64,000 bases of DNA from Neopestalotiopsis rosae (Eukaryota; Ascomycota; Sordariomycetes; Amphisphaeriales; Sporocadaceae). Location of the stretch: contig JALGAS010000002.1 of NCBI GenBank assembly GCA_023078685.1, positions 1 to 64,000 of the forward strand, in the 5' to 3' direction. How positions within the stretch are numbered: the first letter of the stretch is position 1; every line of letters begins with the position of its first letter. The translations under genes were made by a program, and so were the position numbers. A model generated the notes under the pieces. The model worked only from the letters and a program-made list of their open reading frames with translations. It did not search any database and was not told where the DNA came from. Positions 54,937 through 64,000 of the stretch are shown one piece after another.

Positions 54937-56527
54937 TCAGGGAGTCTTGGGTCGTTTCCAAAAGTATTGCTAATACACATGTTAGCACAGATTTGACCCT
55001 TGGCTGCCTACACAGTATTACCTTGTGCTGCTTTCTACAAGCCCGCAAGCTGGGTTTCCTCAGCCCGTCGGTGACGGCAAGTCGCCGAGAGTCGTCAGTG
55101 TCCTTCTCGGGAACATAATAGTACTCGCTCTCCAGTTGCTTGCCTGCTGCATCTTTTCCGTGGCGGGTAATGGTACCAATGCACTCGGTTGCCTCAATGA
55201 TCCTACGCAGATCCTTCTTAAGCAATCCCTTCTTCTCCTCGGCAGGGAGGTTGTTCAGAATACCCGACAATGGGTTGGAAGACAGACGCGAGTAGGCGAG
55301 CTGGTTCACGACATGGTTGGTAATAGCGGGAACATCGAGATGTTCGGGTAGCGGCCGCTCCTCTGGCACAGGTGTCGTGTCAGCCGAAACGTGAGACGGT
55401 TGTGGTAGAGGGTGACGCGACGGCTCGGAAGGTATGGCGGCGAAACGGCCAGAAAGATTGGCACCGAAAGGGCCAAAGGAATGGACAATAGGGTCATTCT
55501 CTTCGTTGGGGTCATTTTCGTCATCTGGCTCACTAAGGTCGCTCGAAAAGCTATTGCCGGCCACTTCAGTGTGGGCAAAGGAAAAGTCCAGGTCAGGGTC
55601 AGTCTTGGATTCTTCCTGCTCGCCTTCCTCTGGGTCCTCATAGATCTCTACTTGGTCATTGGCCCGATCATTGGCGAGTATCGCGGTCAAACTAGACGAG
55701 GATGCCGCTGCCGACTTGATTCCTGGCGTGGGCGATTCTGGCGATTGGACACGCGTCTGTCGTCGAAGAGGGCTCGAAGACAATAAATCTGCGTTATGCG
55801 GAGGCCGAGAACGTGGTGACTCCTCCCATGAAGAGTCGGATAGGTTGGTCAGGGACTCGTGGCGATCCCTCTTGGGCCATTGCACCATGACGCGCGCGTC
55901 TTGGACGTCGAGCATAATTTCGGCATCTTCAGTCTCAGACGTGAAGGTGTCACCTTTGCGAAGTTCCCAAGTCTTGCCCTGGCAGTGCAACTTGAGGCCA
56001 TTCCAGCCAGTGCACTTGATTTCCACCTGGTCGCGCTCGAGAGGTTCAGTGGCCGGGATATACCGCGCTCTAACGTGGACACGCGAAATGATGCGGCTAG
56101 CCGAAAGCTGGTAATGAGACGAATTACTAGAGCGGCCCATGAGCAATTCCTCGCCATTCTCGTTGAGTTCTACCGTGGGGACGGCAGACAATGGTGCTCT
56201 TTCTGTCACGCCAGAGGGGGCGCGTGTCAGGGCCGGCCTCTGGACGCGTGGTGGAGAGGACGAGAGGATGCCCGTGCTGGAAGTCGGGACCGGGGTGGGA
56301 TACTTGTGTACGGCAGATCCAAAGGCGACATCAAGAGCCTGCCTCTTGAGAGGACGTGGCAAACCGGGCGAGGAAGAAAGAGGCTCGAAGGCGGGCAGAA
56401 GTGCAGTTGCAGGTCGCTTGGCGCCGGCCGCGGTGTTGGTGGTGGAGGGCAGTATAGAGAGCGGCGGGAGACTGGGCTCGCCAGACTCAATGGTGTCTGC
56501 CGACGTCTGCTCTGGAGAGGTGGTCAT
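54937..56527 (-). CDS. FHA-domain protein, Tos4/Plm2-like
   Basis: Two exons (55022-56527, 54937-54969) encode 512 aa; the 52 bp intron (GTAATA, branch GCTAAC, TAG) is phase 0, and the last exon encodes only QYFWKRPKTP. The first ATG, at 56527, gives MTTSPEQTSADT. The N-terminal 130 residues are Ser/Pro-rich. The FHA domain spans about 135-230: GRSSNSSHYQLSASRIISRVHVRARY holds the GR, SR-x-H/SRVH phosphothreonine-binding core, here given as GRSSNSSHY and SRIISRVHVRARY. An acidic, low-complexity middle follows, and the C-terminus has a short helical region ending in YYWKRPKTP-like residues. Yeast Tos4 and Plm2 bind chromatin and HDAC complexes in the G1/S and DNA-damage responses. Confidence 0.82.
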
Positions 56528-58334
56528 GTTGGGCTGACGGAGTAGAGAAGGGATCACGTCACTGGATAGCCTCGTGTTGTGGATTTTTGTCCAAGTGCCA
56601 GTACAGACAGAGGGGAGAAAAAGGAAGAAGGGGACCAAAAAAGCGCAATGCTGCGAGAAAATTGGTGGCAGAGTTGAGAGGGTATCACGGTCTGCAAGGG
56701 TACACGCGATTTGCTAGTGCCGGATTCGCGCTGCCAGTGACGCGCCCAGTCAGGTCAGACCCAGCCAGAAAAACCAGCCTATTCAGGTAGCGTAGCCGAT
56801 CCGACAATTAAGCCCCTCTTCTTTCTTGTCTCGAGCTTGTGTATGTGCGGTTTGTGTAAGTTTTGACTCTCCGTTAGAGAATGTAAAAAAGAATACAATG
56901 ATTCTTTTCTCAAATGGTTGAACAAGAAAAGTTGCGAAATGGTTGCAGGTCTGTCCAGTAGGTCGGTCGGTTGATCGGTCAGAATGGCGGGAAAAGTGGC
57001 CTTAGAAGACGGGACCCAAAGTTGAAGGAACGATGTGCTGGCTTTGACGAATTATGTATGTGTTCGAGAATCGTGACGGATGCACTTCTACGAGTGATGA
57101 TTTTCTCAAAGGGGGAAAAGTCCGCTTTGATAAAAAGAGTCAGTGGGTAGCCTTTTCCTTTCAAACACCTACAGACCCTTTTTTTGCCCGTCCTCGCTTC
57201 AAGCGTCCAACCATGCTCTTTTGCACAAGCAAGACGCGACCATAGCAGCGCGTTTCTCGCGTTGGGTTCCGGCGGACTGAGGGGAGCGTGTTCAGTGGGT
57301 GGGAATTTCCTACAGTGGGATCAAGTCAGCCGTTAGTGGTTCAATTGGTCCTAGCAACCTCCATTGTGGTGCATTTGGGCCGCCCATTTCATGACTGCCA
57401 AGTTGCCAGCGCTTGTAATGGAACGCGTCTGGTATTTCGGTGCATTCCGGACATCTTATGCGCTTGATTATACATGCATCAATTGCGTGCATGTAGACTA
57501 GGTTGCTTACGAACCATTGATGTAATTATACAAGACCCACGCACTATGTTGTGCCACTGATTGAATCATTCTTTACTACATGGGATTTATTACAGTTCAA
57601 CACGTGCTACAGCATAATGGTACAAAAGTCCGTGAAAGCCCACAGAGGCGCCATTGGTCTGAACTGTGAATCGGGACCAACCCGAGATACCAAGATGCTA
57701 GCAAAGTCACTGGCAAGCCTGAACACGTATTCTCGCTTTTTATGTTCTGGCCTCGACAAACTGGATTTAAAAGAAAAGAAAACGACATGTAATAAATTAT
57801 CATGGAACTGTCGTCGCTATACAAGAGTATCCTTCTACTCGTTTTGGTATCATTTGCTAAGGGAAAGGTAAACCACGACTTCGACTTCCTAACTCCCATG
57901 AAAAGAAAAATCGACTCGCTTCGCTCATATGTGTGCGCATGAGTTGTCATGTCTCGCCACGGCCTCAACGGGGAAAGAAGTTTTCTCGTCCTGCTCCGCG
58001 ACCTAATCTCCGTATTTCTCCTTTGTAAACACCGACAAACACCGTTAGCCCAAAAGATGGAAAATACAAATAAGGATGGACATGGGTGGCTGAATGTTTT
58101 TCACAGGTATCCGATGTGCCAGAAGAAATCGATCGGACCATGTATCCAAGGAAAGTCGGCCGTAACAGCACCTCGGGTATCTCCTTTGTCATATCGCGCG
58201 CTCGCTGCATCAAAATAGTCATTCAAAAAGTGGTAGAGACCAAAAAGAAATGCCGCTGACACGAAATCAATGATAGTGTCCAAATAGACCAAAGAGATCG
58301 ATCAATCTTGCTCGTAATTTGGCTCTGTAGCAGA
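56528..58334. other. Intergenic, 1.8 kb, no gene seen
   Basis: Contains the promoter of the FHA gene, including an MCB-like AACGCGTC near 57421 and AGACGCGACC near 57234, and the 3' region of the RhoGAP-like gene. Frames are short and without domains. Confidence 0.45.
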
Positions 58335-60451
58335 TCACCACGCAGCACGACTCTTTCGTCCTTCATTCAGCATCGTGGTGTATTCGCTCCGCTTGCGGAT
58401 CAAAAAGGCCAATGCCAGCATAAAGTCAGTTGCGTGTTTATCCGAAGACGTATGCATCAATGGCTTCAACAGCACGCCGGCGAGCCTTTCAGCAGTCATG
58501 TCGTTCTTCTCGGCCGATTCGGCAATGGAAGACCACAAATTCAGCAAAAGCTTGAACAGACTCCTGGCGGGACCGCGTAAACCGCCAAGAGACTCTTCCC
58601 AGAAATCGATACACTGGTCGAGACGGGTTCCATGCGAGCCGCTCAACGTCGCCTGCTTCGACAGGGCGATCCAGCGTTTGGCAATGCTTTCCGAAATGAG
58701 AGGTTTCGGCAGTTGCGAGAGGAACAAGAGAACAATGTCGGCTGCATCGTAGACGCCGTAATTGTCCCAATTAATGTCCTCGCCGTAATTGGGCTGTTTG
58801 CTGAAAGCCTCCTTCAACTTCTTCACGCGGTACCCATCTCCAGGCTCGGCAAAAATGTCGGGTGCCTCGATGCCTTCCACTTGCAAGAACAAGACGCACT
58901 TGTGCATGCAGAGAGGGAATTCGCGCCTCGAGGATCCGCTGCCGGTGTGGTGTGTCTTGGCTGTACTCTTGGCAGCCTGCATGCTCTTGGAAAGCGAAAC
59001 ACCGAAGACGGCATTTGAGCCAGGTGCCGCTGGGCCTTCGGGTTCCTCGAGCTCTGTACTCCACATGGGAAGCCGTCTTATAGATGTTGATAACCGCCGG
59101 CTACCTCTGCGGACGAGGCTAGCTTGTGCAATGGGCGTGATAGGCCTGGTTTCCGTCGACGAGGTGGTGGAATTTGTCTCGGTCGTGCTCGGAGCCTCTG
59201 ACAGGGCATTCTTCACATGTCCAAAAAGACGTCCAAAGCGTCCCCGGGTTTGAGGGGGGCCATTGGACGGTTTGCGACCCTGCGAAGTAATCTCTGTCAC
59301 GACTCCGTACATGGACTCGTCTACCATGGTCGGCTCGAAAGGGGACACCATTGTGTTTCGTTGCGCCCGGAGCCTCTTCAAATCTTTGGGAGGAGGTGTT
59401 GGCGCTCGGCTCGGTACATCGTTTATTTCATCAAAGTCGGTAGTCGACAGCTCATCCTCTGGCTGATCTCTCGATTCGGCCACTGATTCGTCCACACTTC
59501 CCAGTCTTGATTCGAGCGGCACTGAGCCATCCACCCAATCGTCGTTGAGCGCATCTCGCAACTCGTCCACATCCTGGATGTACTGCAAGGCCGTTGGTGG
59601 TGTCATGGCGGGAGAGTGAGCCTCGGGTGGTGTTCGAAAACCGTGAAGTGATGATCCATCGTTGACTTCGATTGCACTGTCCGGTGTGTCGCCCACGTAC
59701 AAGCCCACGCCCGTTCCCTCTCCAAGAAAAGCACCATCGTCGCCATCCTGGCTGTAAATGAGTGAGTTGGCGTATATCCTCAAAGCCACCAGATGCGTTG
59801 CCAAGCTGCGGTATGGGCCCTGGGGTTCGAATAGTCCTGACCGCTGACGCCGTACTTCATTCATCTCTCCGACGAGCCGAATGGCCTCGTTTCTTATCTC
59901 TGTCAATTTGTCTTCGTTCTGCGGTGAATTCTGATCCCCATCTCCTAGACAGTCATGCAAGTCGCGACCATGTGTACTATTGTCCAATGTTAGTATCTTG
60001 CACAAAAATCATCGACTTGCCATCCAAGTCTCAGTGACACTTACACTCCCACAAGATCCAAGGCCAGCCCCAGCATTGTGCGATGCGCCTCGATTATGGG
60101 CAATATATCCGCAATTTGTTGTTTTCCGACGCCGATCCATTGCGTTCGCTTTTGCGGTCGCGACAATGCGCTGCCATCCAGGGCAAGCAGGTCGGCATCC
60201 AATTCACTAACAACTCGATTGCATTGCTGCAGAAGCGCCGGGGTCTCGGTTGCTATTCTCGTAGGCAGGGCTCCAGCGTCGTCTTTGAGCAGGTCCAACA
60301 CACTTTGGAGCGAGTGCAATTCTCGAGATACCACATCGAGATCAGCTCGCGCCTCGCGGACTTCTCGTACAAATTCATTCAAAACCAATGAGGCTCTCGA
60401 TATGGTGTTGCCGAGTTCGATGCAGTCCGTGGTTATCGAGCTACCGCCCAT
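58335..60451 (-). CDS. RhoGAP-like protein with fungal coiled-coil N-terminal domain
   Basis: Two exons (60045-60451, 58335-59976) encode 682 aa; the 68 bp intron (GTAAGT, branch ACTAAC, TAG) is phase 2. The N-terminal 130 residues form an amphipathic helical domain (VLNEFVREVREARADLDVVSREL) of the kind often found at the start of fungal STAND, Helo-like and signalling proteins. A Ser/Thr/Pro-rich middle includes a basic stretch. The last 200 residues resemble a RhoGAP fold: FPLCMHKCVLFLQVEGIEAPDIF, RVKKLKEAF, FLSQLPKPLIS and ERLAGVLLKPL. At the arginine-finger position of the family (GIFRxSG) it reads DIFAEPGDG, so catalysis is doubtful. It may bind a Rho-type GTPase without stimulating it. 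Confidence 0.82.
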
Positions 60452-63400
60452 CTCGGCTTAGTGAATTGTTTCTCCCCGGGTGGGCGCAAGAATATACCCC
60501 GTGGGCAGGAAATCTTCTTGTAAGAGCGTTAGCCCAAGCTTTGTGACTTACAACGAATCCATAGTTGCAGATCCTCCGCTCTGCTCCTTGCGAAACCAGC
60601 AGTACGTAAGAAATCCCAAGCAAAAGGAAAAGAAAGAAGAAATGAAATCAACATGTCGGCCCCCGAGAAGGAGCGACTCGAGCAAAGGGAAGGGATTTGA
60701 AGTAAAGTGGAGAGGAGTTGGGAAGGATGAGCTCACATACATTGTCGAGGAAAAGAACCAAGAGACTGAACTGACTTGACTTTTGATGAAAGCTTGCGCC
60801 TCCGCGCAGGTACGTCAGGCGCTCTTGTCTGTCTCACCTCTCTTTCATTAATATGGTTTGATAATCTGGTTGGCGAGGGAGGGATAAATCCGTATTCTTG
60901 CGTCAGGATTGCTTTCTTTGGCAGGGTTTTGAGCAGGATGACCGTTTTTTCAAGGGTCGTGTTGAAAGGATGCGTGCGTACTGTACATATTTATTAAGAT
61001 TACAGTATGGATCTCCGCTGCTGTCGACTTGTGTTCTCCTGCAGCTACCCTTGGCCATTCAGCAGCCGGGCTCCCTCGTGGTGGTGCTAAGGTACGATTT
61101 CACTAGATTTCAGGTGGGCTTATGGAATGGGAGGAGTAACTGCACTTGGGTAGGCAGCCCCCGCCCCTCTTGTTCCCGATACTACACTACAATTCCCCTT
61201 GGCCGAGGTGGGTTCAAGCGTCTGGTGTCTGCAAGTCCTTTGCCATCCCATGGGGAGAACGAGAACCAAACAAATGCGACGGGAATGTAGTACTACACCA
61301 ATAGTAAGTAGGTAGGGCATACATTAGCTAGGCATAGGTAGGGCCAGCACAAGAAACCAGGTCCAAACTCCTGAGCCCATGACAAGGTTTCTTTGCCCAT
61401 TGCAACCTAGCTTCTTGCCACTAGTCGACGTTGGGAAGCACGATCATTGTCCAGGATCACTTTTGGCTCCTGACTCGCGGGACCTGTCAGAGCTGAGAGC
61501 CTCTTCGCATGTTTGCACCTTTTTTTCGTAATCATGGACCGTATATAGGCTGGCCTCACTGCCCAGCTTATCACTCGCTACATAACACTACAACCCTCCA
61601 GTCGACTTGGGTGTTTGGGCCTTTGCAATGGCATGTTGGGCACTTAAGAAAAAAATTTGGTGGTTACTCAAAGTCTCTACCACCCACACTGTCAACCCCG
61701 TATCGACGAGGTGAATTCCCAATGGCGTATGATCCGGGCAAATTGATGGGAAAGTCAACCAGACGAATTGCTCGATGATGCGGTCAACAGCGCCGTTTCG
61801 GGTCGAGATCCACGGTATCTGTCTAGCGCGAACCAGGCCAACGTCACCGTCCCCTGTAGATCGCCAAGGTCCACGCCGGTCTAGTGTCAAACACAAACTG
61901 GCAGTGGACACCACAGCACCCAGCTGCGAGGCAGTCCAGAGCTGTCCAGACAAAGTAGACTCGGCAGACAGGACGAGCAGCGCAGCGACGAGCCAGAGTG
62001 GCATGCCATGAGCTGGAATGTACAGGCATCTAGATTAGGTAGTAACTACTGCGCTTGCGTGAGAAGCGGGCCAAACTGGTGGCAATGACTTCGATTATTG
62101 GCAAGTTTCCCGCAAATCCTGGTCGACTCAAACACATCTTTGTCCAAAGAAAAAAAGCTTGTGCAAGGCACGGCACTCGGAGCGAAATAGCTTGCATAGT
62201 TTGGCAGAAGAAGCAATCGATTGGGGTCAAATCCTACCTCGCAGGTAACATTTCTACAACATCCTTGCGTTTCCAACTTGCTACAGCCTTGTTAGTTCAG
62301 ATGACGGCGAGCCCTCAAGGCGACAAGGTGTTCCAGCCACCATGTCTAGCGGAGCATACAGCGGCCTACCAACGGTCGCTTATCATCTAGCCGAGTTCAA
62401 GGGGGTTCATTCGGATGATCTCGAGTGTTTACAAACGGGCCAATTTTTTGAGTTGAGTTACACTCGGCAGTAAATGATCGAATTCCGAGTTTTGACACCT
62501 GACCATATTTCACCAGCCTTCGCTGCAACTGTGCAATAACGCTCGGACCGTGAATGGTCGACTGAGCGGTGCCTAGCTGCCGATCTGCTGGTTTCTAAAC
62601 GCCTCCTCGGGACTATAGCGCGGACGATAATCAAGAGTGAACAGATGCACAATACCTAGTGGTTGTCACAGCTTCGATCACAGTACTAGGGAAACCAATT
62701 TAGTTATACAACCTCCCTTGGCTGACCTGCTTCGCCGGGTAATATAAAATCAACCAGATGCTATATATATGCGCTAGAGCAGTGCATGTACACTACTACT
62801 GTATGTACTATGTGCAGGAATCCGACCCCAGACGGCATTGAAGCAGCACCATGTCAGTGCAAGCATTCGGCACGTTGGCGCACCCCTGTACTTAATTGCT
62901 GGTTCTATCAATATCTACGCTGGCGCCGTATGTATGCAAGCGCCTGCTCAACAGGATGCGGTCCGTTCCAATCGCGACATATGTAATAAGGCACGGAGGA
63001 AGCACTATTGATAAGTTGGTGAGTGCTTTGTAGCTGTGTTGGTCGCATCCCGTCAGCCATGACCAAGTTGCTGTTGGTGATCTGATATCAACGGCACAGC
63101 AATCTGCTTACTACGCAGTCCATGGTCTCAATGACTGTCGTCAGACAGGTGCCACAAAAGATACGAGTATTAGGAATGCTCGCCTTACCTACACGTGGGT
63201 GGTCAGAAAACACGGAAATATTGCCCTTCTTACCGAGTCAATCCTCCCATCCCCCGCAACATGTGGTTGCATCGAATTGGTCAATGATCGTATTTTCCGT
63301 GGCAGATCAATCATCCTGGTGCAAGAACAACCTGCTTCTGAATGATTGTACAAAGCTCCGAGACAATTGAACTGATTTTCAAACACCGGGTAGGGCTTCC

Positions 63401-64000
63401 GGAAGCACGCAATAAACAGACTACGATAGTACTGTGTATATCTGCTATATTAGACCGAATATTGTCGCATTGACCTATGATCATATATCTTGTGCGTGCG
63501 TATAGCGCCGACTGCACAGTATTATGCCGAACTTGCGGGGTCAAGGTGGCAGTCCCGGGGTAGGAGGACGATCTTTGGACCCCCTCAATTCGCAGCATCG
63601 CATGAGCAAGCTGCTTCACTCGATGCTGTATCAATAGCTGAACCTTGTTGCCTTGAAAGCCTTTTCGGCCATACTAAGTATGAGCAGAACCCGAATACGC
63701 ATTGACTTCAAGTGCTCGTTATACTAATCGAACAGGAAGTCTGCGCACGGATATCGTACAGATATTCCCGTCCTTTCCACGAGGTAAGTTAGAAGAGAGA
63801 TGATGGGAGGGGAGGTTTATGTAGGAAAAGGACATCCTCTGTTTCCAATCACGATTGTATTTTGTGCTGGTCATCATTCACGCTTTGAATAAGTGTCGTG
63901 TATGTGAATATTCTTTTTCCCCGATGCATGCAGAGTTCTGCTTTCCTGTTCCCGATCAACTGCAGCTCCGAATTGTCTTCCTTCTCTTGCCATGCGGTGT
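60452..64000. other. 3.5 kb without a convincing gene
   Basis: Many short frames occur but none has a domain or splice continuity. The best candidate is the small frame with a signal-like start at 61588-62004, listed separately. The last few hundred bases may be the upstream region of a gene beyond the window. Confidence 0.4.
61588..62004 (-). CDS. Possible small secreted protein, 138 aa (weak)
   Basis: The frame starts with an ATG at 62004 and begins MPLWLVAALLVLSAESTLSG, which looks like a short signal peptide. The rest is not Cys-rich and shows no recognisable domain. Overlapping frames on the plus strand are almost as open, so this could easily be chance. I list it only because the stretch is otherwise empty. 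Confidence 0.2.
   Translation of the reverse strand: MPLWLVAALLVLSAESTLSGQLWTASQLGAVVSTASLCLTLDRRGPWRSTGDGDVGLVRARQIPWISTRNGAVDRIIEQFVWLTFPSICPDHTPLGIHLVDTGLTVWVVETLSNHQIFFLSAQHAIAKAQTPKSTGGL

Noticed and set aside
54914..55021. Reading the FHA gene through to the stop near 54914 without splicing
   Set aside because: A standard intron (GTAATA...GCTAAC...TAG) gives a better end, WKRPKTP, than the unspliced tail.

Overview
The window is the end of a chromosome from a filamentous ascomycete, most probably a Sordariomycete of Hypocreales type. It opens with a tract of the CCCTAA/TTAGGG telomere repeat. The introns are short (48-120 bp) with GTANGT-like donors and CTAAC/CTGAC branch sites. It carries the class V / class VII myosin-motor chitin synthase pair that is typical of mould genomes. 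The species cannot be named from the sequence.

Subtelomere (1-8.7 kb). The telomere (1-125) is fused directly to the last codons of a Ty1/copia RNase H, followed by a polypurine tract and an LTR (229-698). A second copy of the same LTR lies inverted at 2023-2494, with a primer-binding site matching the anticodon region of initiator tRNA-Met. Between them is AT-rich, stop-ridden DNA with a recognisable Ty3/gypsy-like Gag relic; this looks like RIP-mutated transposon debris. Next comes an unrecognised gene on the minus strand (about 3.9-6.8 kb). I could resolve its first three exons, but its frame is cut by one in-frame TAG before a zinc-finger-like C-terminal part. 6.8-8.7 kb has no convincing gene.

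Core region (8.7-60.5 kb). In order: a GH35-like glycosidase with a DUF5597-type C-terminus (+); class V chitin synthase (-) and class VII chitin synthase (+), head to head across a 3.7 kb intergenic region; a mitochondrial PDH/BCKDH kinase (-); a small I9-type proteinase B inhibitor (-); the ribosome-biogenesis GTPase BMS1 (+); a divergent Ca2+/H+ (CAX-type) exchanger (-); a NodL/Maa-like O-acetyltransferase (-) divergent from a NodB-type chitin/polysaccharide deacetylase (+); the ribosome quality control E3 ligase listerin/LTN1 (+); an unrecognised probable mitochondrial membrane protein with eight KYDDLxKY-type repeats (+); a small conserved fungal protein (-); a Tos4-like FHA protein (-); and a RhoGAP-like protein lacking the usual arginine finger (-). 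The last 3.5 kb shows no convincing gene.

Functional picture. Most genes are single-copy housekeeping functions, but there is a cell-wall theme: two polarised-growth chitin synthases, a chitin deacetylase-type enzyme and an acetyltransferase of the NodL fold within 32 kb. No tRNA, rRNA or CRISPR was seen. Coordinates of multi-exon genes run from start codon to stop codon; exon limits are in the evidence and were placed by hand from splice signals and reading-frame continuity.
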